Below are positions 25,806-34,490 of a stretch of 64,000 bases of DNA, one piece after another (positions within the stretch are counted from its first letter, which is position 1; each line of letters begins with the position of its first letter). Where the stretch lies: assembly GCA_024403795.1 (NCBI GenBank), contig JAKSRD010000007.1, positions 1-64,000 on the forward strand, given 5' to 3'. This stretch comes from Saccharofermentans sp. GTDB lineage: Bacteria > Bacillota > Clostridia > Saccharofermentanales > Saccharofermentanaceae. A program made the position numbers and the translations under genes. Below the pieces are notes generated by a model. That model was not told where the DNA came from, did no database searches, and saw only the letters and a program-made list of their open reading frames with translations.

Positions 25806-26522
25806 TCAGGCTTCCGTCTCGGTCAAAGCCTTCAAGGTTTTCGCGTGGCTCCTCTCAGAATGAGGATAGCTGCACGCCTTATATTCTGCGCCTTGACGCT
25901 TGCATATTGTCTCAACAAACAGCTCGGCGATCTTAGGATTCTTAAGCAGGACCGGTCCGAGAAGACTTATTCCCAGGAGATTGTTCCTGCGTGCCATATC
26001 CTTCTTCATAGGAACCGTTCCGATAACCTTTATCACATTGCAAACAAGATCCGTATCATCCGAAGGTACACCTGCACGGTTAACAAATCCGACATAACGC
26101 TCGCCCGAAGCGGTGTCTTCGAGAATAACATCACCGGTATAACGCTTCTCGCGCTGCTCTTTGAAGGCAAAGCCGAATATTCCGAGACCTTCCGTCACAC
26201 GGCCGTCGGCAGTGGTAATGCTCTTGCCGAGAATATCGTAGCTGTTGCCGGTAAACAGCATCGGAACGCCGTCATCTATTGCCTTCTTAAGACCTTCCGC
26301 AAATTTCTTCAGATGTGCTGCGGCAAGATCTCGGTTCGACTCAAAGCCTGAACCCATATACACGAAATCAACGCCTTCAAAATCGATCTTCTCATCTGTT
26401 ATCGTCTTCTCGACGATCTCTACGACAAATCCCTGATCCTTAAGTCTCTTCTCGAGGATCCTCACATTGCCGTTATCGCCGTAAAGGTTCATGAAATCGG
26501 GATACAGATAGAGTATCTTCAT
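25806..26522 (-). CDS. gatD: GatD-like glutamine amidotransferase lacking catalytic Cys and His
   Basis: 238 residues, beside murT with a 4-bp overlap (ATGA). GatD normally hydrolyses glutamine and feeds ammonia to MurT, which amidates D-Glu in lipid II. Here the nucleophile motif (CGGYQ in GatD) is replaced by TGNSYD (91-96) and the catalytic His in YLHGP by Leu188 (SLLGP). The fold is otherwise kept (LYPDFMNLYGDNGN, LGPVLLKNP). So it should not hydrolyse glutamine by the usual mechanism; free ammonia or a regulatory role is possible. Confidence 0.85.
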   Translation of the reverse strand: MKILYLYPDFMNLYGDNGNVRILEKRLKDQGFVVEIVEKTITDEKIDFEGVDFVYMGSGFESNRDLAAAHLKKFAEGLKKAIDDGVPMLFTGNSYDILGKSITTADGRVTEGLGIFGFAFKEQREKRYTGDVILEDTASGERYVGFVNRAGVPSDDTDLVCNVIKVIGTVPMKKDMARRNNLLGISLLGPVLLKNPKIAELFVETICKRQGAEYKACSYPHSERSHAKTLKALTETEA

Positions 26523-27868
26523 GCAAGTTCCCTCCTTGTAACAATGGAGAGGATCTTCTCTTTATCGGAGAAACAAGTAATTACATAAAGGAACGAATCC
26601 GCATTATCTTTGCAGTAATCTGCTGCTTCCTGTACGGTCTCGAAAACCTTTACCTTTGATTGATCGATCCCCGCAAGTTCAAATCTTACGGCAAGATCAT
26701 CACAATACTGTCCGACCAGGATCACATTATCAAGCTCTGCTTCATTAAGCTTCTCAAAGTTGATATCCCAAAGCCAGCTTGAATCGGATGTGTAGTACTT
26801 ACGGCTGATCGCATCCACGATGAACATAACGCTCTTCTTGCGTGGATCATTTACGACTACGTCTATGGAACGGTCATAAGATACTGAATTCTCATGCTTG
26901 GAAAGAAGAAGTCTTCCTTCCGTTTTGCCTAACGTAAAATCAGAGATCCTTCCTGACTTAAGAACATAGCCGGCAAGTGACTCGGTAACCTTTTCCGGTT
27001 CGATGCCCAAAGCAACCGATGCGGTAAAAGCCGCCAGGATGTTATAAGCATGGTAGATTCCCGTAAAGAAGACCGGAATATCGTAACTGTCATCTATGGT
27101 AATGAAAGCATTGCCTTCCTTCACGCCTGTCTTCGTAAGCGCGTGTTCCGTCTTATGTCTCTCAAAACCACAGGAAGTGCACTTGTATTTGCCGATGTGA
27201 TTGAAGTGGTAATACTGATAATGCATCGGCTTCTTGCAGACGGGACAATACTTACCGTCATCATAGATTCCTTCATGTGTGATCGTATCACTGTCCAAGA
27301 TATCGGCACCGTAGTAAATGGTACCCTCTCTGTCTTTGCCATAGCTTGCGACCAACGGATCATCAGCATTCAGGATGAGCGTCATGTCATCGTATATTGC
27401 TTCGCTGATGATGTCTCTGATCCATTCAGGATGGCCGTTCCTCGTCATCTGGTCTCTGTAAAGGTTATTGACCATAAAGTACTTCGGATGGAAATACTTG
27501 AAGATGTGTCTTGAATATCTCTCATCCGCTTCAAGAAGAACGACATCACTCTTGACCTTGCCGGACATGGTCGATGCGCCGATAAGGAACGTTACGACAC
27601 CTTCGATCTGATTGGAACCCTCTTTGTTGTAAGCAACCTTAAGACCGTTGCTCTTGAGGATATGTGCGATCATCTCTACGGAAGAAGTCTTACCATTGGA
27701 ACCGGATACCGCGATAGACAGCTCAGGGAGCTGCAAATATGACAAAATGTCAGGACAAACCTTAAGTGCATATTTCCCGGGGATGCTCGAACCCCGGCCA
27801 AGCAGTTTTGCCAAGCTTCTGACGATCTTGCAGATAAGGATTGCTGTAAAAACTCTTACTCTCTTCAT
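26519..27868 (-). CDS. murT: Lipid II isoglutaminyl synthase subunit MurT
   Basis: MurT (449 residues), the Mur-ligase-like partner of GatD. The ATP P-loop is GSNGKTSS (about 57-64). The typical inserted zinc ribbon is CPVCKKPMHYQYY...CTSCGFER (about 208-235), and the C-terminal DUF1727 domain is present (SYDRSIDVVVNDPRKKS). Length and layout are normal, in contrast to its GatD partner. The start lacks a clear ribosome binding site. Confidence 0.93.
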   Translation of the reverse strand: MKRVRVFTAILICKIVRSLAKLLGRGSSIPGKYALKVCPDILSYLQLPELSIAVSGSNGKTSSVEMIAHILKSNGLKVAYNKEGSNQIEGVVTFLIGASTMSGKVKSDVVLLEADERYSRHIFKYFHPKYFMVNNLYRDQMTRNGHPEWIRDIISEAIYDDMTLILNADDPLVASYGKDREGTIYYGADILDSDTITHEGIYDDGKYCPVCKKPMHYQYYHFNHIGKYKCTSCGFERHKTEHALTKTGVKEGNAFITIDDSYDIPVFFTGIYHAYNILAAFTASVALGIEPEKVTESLAGYVLKSGRISDFTLGKTEGRLLLSKHENSVSYDRSIDVVVNDPRKKSVMFIVDAISRKYYTSDSSWLWDINFEKLNEAELDNVILVGQYCDDLAVRFELAGIDQSKVKVFETVQEAADYCKDNADSFLYVITCFSDKEKILSIVTRRELA

Positions 27869-27932
27869 ACGGAATGAATTGTATCACAATTAGAGACAAG
27901 TTGCTTATTATAATATGACGCTCCGGAAACGC

Positions 27933-27960
27933 TTGACTTTCGCAGGTTCGCATATATAAT
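27933..27960 (+). promoter_or_regulatory. Sigma-A type promoter of the metal-binding lipoprotein gene
   Basis: TTGACT (27933-27938) and TATAAT (27955-27960) with a 16-bp spacer, directly followed by the Fur-like box. Confidence 0.75.
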
Positions 27961-27975
27961 TGAGAACGATTATCA
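27961..27975 (+). promoter_or_regulatory. Fur-type operator
   Basis: TGAGAACGATTATCA matches the 7-1-7 Fur consensus TGATAATNATTATCA at 12 of 14 positions. It sits directly behind the -10 box, where a repressor would block transcription. A Zur or PerR reading fits less well. Confidence 0.65.
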
Positions 27976-28015
27976 TATTCATTTTCGAGCACTTAGATTC
28001 AGATTCGGAGGTCAC

Positions 28016-28993
28016 ATGTTAAAGAGATTTCTCGCAGTTTTCACTGCTGTTTTCGTCACCGTCAGCAGTTTTGCAGCTTGCAGCACCGGTAGCGGAAAAG
28101 CCTACGGAAATGGGCACTTTAACATTGTTACAACCATCTTTCCCGAGTACGACTGGGTTATGAATGTACTTGGAGATAACCCTGCCGGCGCTGATGTCAC
28201 TCTGCTCCTTGACGGCAGTGCCGATCTTCACAGCTACCAACCTTCTGCGGCAGATATCATGAAGATCTCGACCTGCGATATGCTGGTCTATGTCGGCGGA
28301 CAATCCGGCTCATGGATCGACGACGCGCTCAAACAGAAGACCAATCCTGACATGATCGTCATAAACCTCATGGATACATTAGGTGACTCCCTCAAAGAAG
28401 AAGAGATCGTCGAAGGCATGCAGGGCGAGGAAGAGGAAGAATCTGACGGAGACATCGAATACGACGAACACACATGGCTCTCTCTTCGCAACGCAGCAAA
28501 ACTCGTTAATGTAATATCTGAAGGCTTGCAGAAAGCTGATCCGGCAAACGCTTCCGTCTATGCTTCAAATGCCTCTTCTTATAGCAATAAGCTGAATGAT
28601 CTTGATGCAGAATATCAGGCTGTCGTAAACAGCGCAGCACGCAAGACCGTTTTATTCGGTGACCGTTTCCCATTCAGGTATCTCACCGATGATTACGGAC
28701 TCGAATATTACGCGGCCTTCGTAGGTTGTTCGGCAGAATCCGAGGCAAGCTTTGCAACGATAACCTTCTTATCACAAAAGATCGACGAACTTGCTCTTCC
28801 GGTTGTCCTTACCATCGAAGGAGACAATCACAGGATTGCAGAGACGATCATCGAGAACACCAAAACAAAGGATCAGAAGATCCTCATAATGGACTCAATG
28901 CAGTCTGTATCTAAGAAAGACATCGAAAACGGTACAACTTACCTGTCCGTTATGGAAAATAATCTCGAGGTGCTCAAAGAAGCACTCGGTTGA
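28016..28993 (+). CDS. Metal ABC transporter substrate-binding lipoprotein (ZnuA-like)
   Basis: A 325-residue cluster-A1 type metal-binding protein. The signal peptide ends FAACS, so it is a lipoprotein. Metal ligands expected in this family are His in DLHSYQPS and EHTWLS; the third region reads GDRFPFRYLTDDYG, the Asp/Arg variant of the usual His motif. An acidic stretch (EEEEESDGD) lies where many ZnuA proteins have a His-rich loop. No ATPase or permease gene adjoins, so it must use a transporter encoded elsewhere. The Fur-type box suggests control by metal. Confidence 0.88.
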   Translation: MLKRFLAVFTAVFVTVSSFAACSTGSGKAYGNGHFNIVTTIFPEYDWVMNVLGDNPAGADVTLLLDGSADLHSYQPSAADIMKISTCDMLVYVGGQSGSWIDDALKQKTNPDMIVINLMDTLGDSLKEEEIVEGMQGEEEEESDGDIEYDEHTWLSLRNAAKLVNVISEGLQKADPANASVYASNASSYSNKLNDLDAEYQAVVNSAARKTVLFGDRFPFRYLTDDYGLEYYAAFVGCSAESEASFATITFLSQKIDELALPVVLTIEGDNHRIAETIIENTKTKDQKILIMDSMQSVSKKDIENGTTYLSVMENNLEVLKEALG

Positions 28994-29011
28994 TCCGCAA
29001 ACGGATCAACC
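28988..29011. terminator. Hairpin over the stop codons of two convergent genes
   Basis: GGTTGATCCG/CGGATCAACC, 10 bp with a CAAA loop. It includes the TGA of the plus-strand lipoprotein gene and of the minus-strand DUF3592 gene. No T-run follows on either side. Confidence 0.55.
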
Positions 29012-29386
29012 CTTAACGATCTTTCCGATTACGACTACAAGACCCAAAGCAAGGCTGATAACAGCATAGATGATGTCTGTGTAGCTGCCTGCCTCGTCAA
29101 CATACTTCTCGTTCTTGGGATTGAAGATAACCGTTACCGTATCACCGATCTGATGCTTATACTTTCCGGGATTATCAACAGCGACACTGCTTGTGATCCT
29201 GTATTCCTGACCCTCATATGTGAATTGATACAACGGATATGTAGCGTTTCCTTCCTGTTGGAAGCTGATAAGTTCTGCAGGAACGCTGATTCCCTTCTTA
29301 CGATCGGATATACCCTTGATAAGCAGATAGACACCGCAAATAATAGCCAGACCGCCGATAGCCCATAACCAAATTGAATTACTCAT
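29006..29386 (-). CDS. DUF3592-like membrane protein
   Basis: 126 residues: an N-terminal membrane helix (about 5-24), a beta-rich domain with the DUF3592 pattern (YPLYQFTYEGQEYRITSS, IGDTVTVIFNPKNEKYV) and a C-terminal helix (about 103-122). The domain's function is unknown. It is a single gene. Confidence 0.75.
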   Translation of the reverse strand: MSNSIWLWAIGGLAIICGVYLLIKGISDRKKGISVPAELISFQQEGNATYPLYQFTYEGQEYRITSSVAVDNPGKYKHQIGDTVTVIFNPKNEKYVDEAGSYTDIIYAVISLALGLVVVIGKIVKG

Positions 29387-29515
29387 ACTCCATTACCCAC
29401 CTTTATATCTATGTAAAGCATTATCAGTATATTTTTTAATATTCAAATCGCAATACTATATCTGTTGTTTTTATGTTCTATGTAAGCTGAATTGCGGTTT
29501 TCCTATAACCGCGCA

Positions 29516-30562
29516 TCACTTCCGGATAACGCCGCCGCCGATAACACGTCCTTCTTCATCGTAGAATACTGCCGACTGTCCCGGTGCCACTCCCTTCACC
29601 GGCTCATCAAGAGTAACCCTGACACAGCCGTCTTCCAGCGCTTCAATTGTTGCCGTACGTTCGGGCTGATGGTAACGTGCCTTAACTTTGCATCTGATGT
29701 TCGTACCCGGATCAGGCACATCAATACTCAGATAATTCACTTCATCGCAGACGAAAGAAGAACACATTACCGAGCTCTCACTGCCAAGGACTACGGTATT
29801 ATCTTCAGGACATATCTTCAAAACAAATGCGGGATACCCGAGTGCAATACCCAATCCTTTTCGCTGACCCACGGTATAATTCCAGATACCTCCGTGTTTA
29901 CCGAGAATATTACCCGCTTCATCAACAAAGTAACCTTCACCGTCAGTTGTGCGGTTCGTATTCTCTTCTATGAATTGTGCATGCTTACCGTCGGGAATAA
30001 AGCAGATATCCTGCGAGTCACCTTTATGTGCAATATCAAGACCTGCGCTTTCCGCCATCGCCCTGATCTCATCTTTGGTAAAACTTCCGAGAGGCAAGAT
30101 CGTTCCGGCGAGCTGCTCCTGAGTAAGCTTATAGAGCATGTACGTCTGGTCTTTTACATTCTGTGATGCTTTACGAACAGTGTATCTTCCGTTCTCGAGC
30201 TTCTCTAAATAAGCATAATGACCTGTCGCGATCTTCTCTGCTCCAATCTGAGCAGCTGCTTTCTCAAGCATTGCAAACTTAATATATCGGTTACACTCAA
30301 TACACGGATTCGGAGTCTTTCCTTTGAGGTATGAATCAATAAACGGATCGATCACACACTCTCTGAATTCCGTCGAACAATCGTAAGACAGGAACTCAAT
30401 TCCGAGAAGCTCACAAGTATGTCTTGCATCTTCTTCATCTGCGCTCTCAGAACCCAAAGTACGGAGCGTAACACCCGTTACCTCAAACCCCTGCTGCTTC
30501 AGAAGATATGCCGCAACGGCACTGTCGACTCCGCCTGACATTCCAACTACGACTTTTGTCAT
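29516..30562 (-). CDS. mnmA: tRNA-specific 2-thiouridylase MnmA
   Basis: 348 residues from the ATG at 30562, which has AGAGG 7 nt upstream; an in-frame extension to 30715 lacks family similarity. The PP-loop is VGMSGGVDSA (about 6-15). The catalytic cysteines are in NPCIECNRY (about 98) and DSQDICFIPDG (about 195). MnmA puts sulfur on U34 of tRNA for Lys, Glu and Gln. All expected motifs are present; no cysteine desulfurase gene adjoins. Confidence 0.96.
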   Translation of the reverse strand: MTKVVVGMSGGVDSAVAAYLLKQQGFEVTGVTLRTLGSESADEEDARHTCELLGIEFLSYDCSTEFRECVIDPFIDSYLKGKTPNPCIECNRYIKFAMLEKAAAQIGAEKIATGHYAYLEKLENGRYTVRKASQNVKDQTYMLYKLTQEQLAGTILPLGSFTKDEIRAMAESAGLDIAHKGDSQDICFIPDGKHAQFIEENTNRTTDGEGYFVDEAGNILGKHGGIWNYTVGQRKGLGIALGYPAFVLKICPEDNTVVLGSESSVMCSSFVCDEVNYLSIDVPDPGTNIRCKVKARYHQPERTATIEALEDGCVRVTLDEPVKGVAPGQSAVFYDEEGRVIGGGVIRK

Positions 30563-30751
30563 CTTAACCTCTGCTCCATAGAAATCTTTGATAATAATCG
30601 CACATGTATGGTTTATGGGCAACTCCGTATCGTTCCAATTCGGGCTAAGATCATGCAAAACATAATGCAGGTGCAGCAGGTCCTGCATGATGTTCGGCAG
30701 CGTTTTCCGCATCAAGTAGAACTCATTGCTGATTCTACGATCAGCTATTGC

Positions 30752-31153
30752 TCAGTCTCTTTTTCCCGTCTGAATGAACTTTATCAGATCTTCAACATTG
30801 TCGAAGTCGTCATAGTCGCCAATTATGCCTTCCCTGTGATAGACGATCCCGGCATTCTCATTGATCTCGAGACGGTCAAGGAGAGCTTCGATACCATAGC
30901 GGCGAACATATTCGGTAAAAGCAAGCGGCTTGATCTTCTCAGCGAACAATCCCTTGCGGCAAGAACTGTCACTGCATGCCCAGCAACCTTGAAGTTCCTT
31001 CGAGATACAGCATTTACGGTTCTCGCACCAACCGGCATCCTGACACCAGTCGAGTTCGATGAAGCCGTCTTCTCCGCATCCCTTACACTTTACATTCTCA
31101 GAGCAAAGACAACATGCAAGTCCGCATCTGGCTATTCCCAATTCACGTTTCAT
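30752..31153 (-). CDS. DUF3795 cysteine-rich protein
   Basis: 133 residues with 13 cysteines in the N-terminal 70: CGLACCLCSENVKCKGCG, CQDAGWC, KCCISKELQGCWAC. This matches DUF3795, small Cys-rich proteins of anaerobes that probably bind zinc or an FeS cluster. Function unknown. It overlaps the glycerate kinase stop by 4 bp (ATGA), so the two are cotranscribed. Confidence 0.85.
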   Translation of the reverse strand: MKRELGIARCGLACCLCSENVKCKGCGEDGFIELDWCQDAGWCENRKCCISKELQGCWACSDSSCRKGLFAEKIKPLAFTEYVRRYGIEALLDRLEINENAGIVYHREGIIGDYDDFDNVEDLIKFIQTGKRD

Positions 31154-32262
31154 ATAAGTTCCTCCATCATTGTTCTTGCAGCATCGGTCAAAGCAGCCGA
31201 TGCATTCTCTTTCTCAAGCATTGACGACGTAACCACACCGTTGCGGTATGTCGGACAGATCATGTCGATCCCTTTCTCGTAGCATATGTCTGCATCATCT
31301 GACATTACACCGCAGAAGGCTATTACTTTCTTGTTATACTTTTTGGCGATTGTTGCGACTCCGTAAGGAGCTTTGCCCATTACAGTCTGAGCATCGATCC
31401 TTCCTTCGCCGGTGATCACGATATCACTTTCGGAGATAACTTTCTCAAGACCGGAAGCATCTGTAATGACATCGATCCCACGTTCCGGAACTGCACCGAG
31501 GAATGTCTGAAATGCAAATCCCAATCCTCCTGCAGCGCCTGTCGAGACTGCCCCCGAATCTCCTCCGGCAACATCCGCATAATGCTGCAGCCAGGAATCC
31601 ATGTCGGCAATCTGTTCTTCCGTCGCGCCTTTCTGTGGCCCGAAGATCTTACTGCAGCCGTTCGGTCCGCAAAGAGGATTCTTAACATCACACAAAAGTC
31701 TGAAGCTGCATTCTTTCAGCTCAGGCACAACATTATCGCAAGATATTCGTGCCAACACCTTAAGTCCTTCAGCGCCTCGCGGGATGCAGTTGCCTGCTTC
31801 ATCAAGGAATTCATAACCGAGTGCTTCCAGCATTCCGGCACCGCCATCATTCGTGGCACTTCCGCCAAGACCGATGATAAAGCTCCTGATGCCTTCATTT
31901 ATTGCATTTCTGATAAGTTGACCAACTCCGTAAGTTGATGCGTGTACAGGATCGTATTGTTCCCTGCCAAGAAGAGTGATCCCGGCAGCAGATGCCATCT
32001 CTATAACTGCCGTATTACCGTCGATAATTCCCCATTCAGCCATAATAGTGCGTCCAAGAGGTCCTTCAACTTCAGCCGCGCGAAAAATGCCGCCGCGTGC
32101 CGTAACCAATGCTCGGACCGTACCTTCACCGCCATCGGCGATCGGACAGATAAAGACCTCACACTCCCGACAAGCACCTTTAATGCCTGCCTTGATGGCC
32201 TCAGCTGCTTCAAGTGAGGTAAGACTTCCTTTGAAGGAATCAGTTGCTATTGCTATTCGCAT
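31150..32262 (-). CDS. glxK: Glycerate kinase (GlxK/GarK family)
   Basis: 370 residues from the ATG at 32262 (MRIAIATDSFKGSLTS), the family's typical N-terminus; the in-frame extension to 32484 lies in the EAL gene and is not used. Motifs include PIADGGEGT, GLGGSATNDGGAGML and TGEGRIDAQT. It phosphorylates D-glycerate to 2-phosphoglycerate. It overlaps the 3' end of the EAL gene by about 20 bp. Confidence 0.94.
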   Translation of the reverse strand: MRIAIATDSFKGSLTSLEAAEAIKAGIKGACRECEVFICPIADGGEGTVRALVTARGGIFRAAEVEGPLGRTIMAEWGIIDGNTAVIEMASAAGITLLGREQYDPVHASTYGVGQLIRNAINEGIRSFIIGLGGSATNDGGAGMLEALGYEFLDEAGNCIPRGAEGLKVLARISCDNVVPELKECSFRLLCDVKNPLCGPNGCSKIFGPQKGATEEQIADMDSWLQHYADVAGGDSGAVSTGAAGGLGFAFQTFLGAVPERGIDVITDASGLEKVISESDIVITGEGRIDAQTVMGKAPYGVATIAKKYNKKVIAFCGVMSDDADICYEKGIDMICPTYRNGVVTSSMLEKENASAALTDAARTMMEELI

Positions 32263-34264
32263 CCGTAGGTACAACTTCTGCAACCGGAGCCGGCTGCACA
32301 TAATTAGGATCCTTGCACATTCTGCTCTCAAATTCTTCCTTAGGAAGAGGCTTATCAAAGTAATAACCCTGAATGAGGTCACATCCTGCGTTAGCAAGGA
32401 AATCGACCTGTTCCTTCCGTTCAACGCCTTCGGCAACGGTCTCAAGATTAAGAGATTTTGCAAGTTCGATAGCCTTAGCAACAATCAGCTCACCACGTGC
32501 CTGAGTCTCTTCTCCGGAGAAGAAACCCGCATCAAGCTTCAGAACATCAAGCGAGAGATCCTTAAGTGAGTTCAAGGATGAATAACCGGAACCGAAGTCA
32601 TCCATGGAGACCAGGAAACCCATCTGCTGAAGCTTGGTAACCGTACTGAGCAAGACTTTCTTATCATCGAAGAACGCACTCTCCGTGAGCTCGATCTCAA
32701 TGAGATTATGGGGAGTTCCCCACTGATCAACAAGTGCACAGATATGTTCTGCAAGCTGAGGCTGCATAAAATGAGCTCTCGACACGTTGACAGAGATCGG
32801 AACCACTTTAAAACCGCTGCGTATCCATTCAGACTGAAGCTTTGCAACGTGAGAGATCATATAGTCATCGATCTTTACGATCGAACCGTTCTCTTCACAG
32901 ATAGGAATGAATTTTCCGGGCGACACAAGGCCTTGATCCGCGTTGTTCCATCTGATAAGAGCTTCTCCGGCTCTCATCTCCGATTTCTTAGGATCATACT
33001 TAGGCTGGATATATACCAGGAATTCCTCATTAGCCAAGGCTGAATCCAATTCTGTCTCAACCTTGTTAAGCCAGAAGAATTTTTCCTTTGTAGCCTCATC
33101 AAAATATGAAGCTCTGTAAGCACTGCTCTCATCAAGAGAACTGCATGCCAATTCAGCGAAGTAATAGTAGTCTTCTACACTTTCAGTCTTGACCGCAAGC
33201 TTTTTGGGCTTGTCAAGAATATAGCAACCGACATATACCTCATTATTCATTTTACTGACAATTGCATTAACCACATTGGCAACAGCATTAATATCGCCAC
33301 GTCTGGCTACAATACCGATACTGTCATCACCGTATCTTGCAATCAGATCATTTTTACCGAGCAAAGGCTTCAACAAATAATAAGTGTCAAAGATCAGTTG
33401 ATCGGCAGCAGCCGAGCCTACACAAGATTTGATGTGATCATAATTACTGCACTTGACAGACAATATTCCAAACATTCCGGAACTGCGTTTAAGCATCTCA
33501 TCAGCTTTGGTTGTCAGGAACAACCAGTTACGGGAAAGAGTCTTATCATCAAAATACAAAGCATTCTGAAGTCTGGTATTTCTTACCGCCGACAATGCGA
33601 TATTAACTATAAGTACTATTGCAACTATCCAAATCAATAACAAGAACATGGTAAATACAATTACAATTCCCATTAATGAACTGACAGGGAATAGTATCGG
33701 TGCATGAACTAACAGTTCACCTTCTTCGCACGACACACCGGTCGGAAACCACGCGCAAAACAATTCCAAGTAATCATCCTGTGAAGCAGATTCAAGTGCT
33801 ACAACAAACAAATCAAGATCACTGAAACGCAAATCCCCTTCGTTTTCTATGACAAGCACACCACTGCCAAGTGTCTCAGACATGGCATCATAATCGCTTT
33901 GCGTTATATAAAGATTATAATTTTTGAAATAGTGCCAGTTCTCTTCAGCGGACATAAAGTTGGCATCACTGTTGCTCAGCACCTGCTTACGACCACTGAG
34001 GACAACTACCTCCAGATCACTGTTTTCGACAGCTTTCCGTATATCATTATCAAAATATACGGCACTGTCTACGAGATTTTGTGCCTGCTCTATTGCTATT
34101 TTTCTTGAGAATTCAAAGCTCATCTTTCTGTTCAACTCAATATTAGTCAGCAAACAATATATCGCCAAGAAAGAGATTCCTAAAACACCGACGAAGAACA
34201 AAATAACAGGAAGCGCTATACTCCTTTTCCTGAACTTGCGAAGTGCTTTTTTACGAGTCTTCAT
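32240..34264 (-). CDS. Membrane GGDEF-EAL protein, likely c-di-GMP phosphodiesterase
   Basis: 674 residues. Two membrane segments (about 16-40 and 195-225) flank an extracytoplasmic sensor; then a degenerate GGDEF domain (the active loop reads RYGDDS) and an intact EAL domain. EAL motifs: GEALIRW, VNVSRAHF, EIELTES, MDDFGSGYSSL, LKLDAGF, VAEGVERKEQ, IQGYYFDKPLP. The protein should degrade c-di-GMP and not make it; the GGDEF part may bind GTP as a regulator. The last 20 residues are low-complexity (Val/Pro/Asn). Confidence 0.92.
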   Translation of the reverse strand: MKTRKKALRKFRKRSIALPVILFFVGVLGISFLAIYCLLTNIELNRKMSFEFSRKIAIEQAQNLVDSAVYFDNDIRKAVENSDLEVVVLSGRKQVLSNSDANFMSAEENWHYFKNYNLYITQSDYDAMSETLGSGVLVIENEGDLRFSDLDLFVVALESASQDDYLELFCAWFPTGVSCEEGELLVHAPILFPVSSLMGIVIVFTMFLLLIWIVAIVLIVNIALSAVRNTRLQNALYFDDKTLSRNWLFLTTKADEMLKRSSGMFGILSVKCSNYDHIKSCVGSAAADQLIFDTYYLLKPLLGKNDLIARYGDDSIGIVARRGDINAVANVVNAIVSKMNNEVYVGCYILDKPKKLAVKTESVEDYYYFAELACSSLDESSAYRASYFDEATKEKFFWLNKVETELDSALANEEFLVYIQPKYDPKKSEMRAGEALIRWNNADQGLVSPGKFIPICEENGSIVKIDDYMISHVAKLQSEWIRSGFKVVPISVNVSRAHFMQPQLAEHICALVDQWGTPHNLIEIELTESAFFDDKKVLLSTVTKLQQMGFLVSMDDFGSGYSSLNSLKDLSLDVLKLDAGFFSGEETQARGELIVAKAIELAKSLNLETVAEGVERKEQVDFLANAGCDLIQGYYFDKPLPKEEFESRMCKDPNYVQPAPVAEVVPTDANSNSN

Positions 34265-34409
34265 AAGCAGTGCCCCTTTGCCATACTATTTAATTCCTAC
34301 CCCTTTTAAATGCAAACGCATCTTCTGTAAATATACAATGATACAGAAGGGTGGTCAATTGTTATTACCTTTATGTTATATAAAAGTAAATACTTGTCAG
34401 TTCTTGAAC

Positions 34410-34452
34410 AAAAAGGATGCCGTTAAGTGAATTTGATCACTTGCCGGCATCC
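34410..34452 (-). terminator. Terminator of the amino-acid permease gene
   Basis: On the minus strand GGATGCCG pairs with CGGCATCC around an inner AAGTGA/TCACTT stem, followed by TTTTTG. Confidence 0.85.
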
Positions 34453-34490
34453 CCTGTAATTCTTTTCCGGATATTCGATTCAGTATGTGA

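Noticed and set aside
30563-30715. N-terminal extension of mnmA by 51 codons
   Set aside because: Not similar to MnmA; the ATG at 30562 has its own ribosome binding site and the conserved start.
32263-32484. N-terminal extension of glycerate kinase by 74 codons
   Set aside because: It runs antiparallel in frame through the EAL gene's 3' end on the same strand and lacks family similarity.
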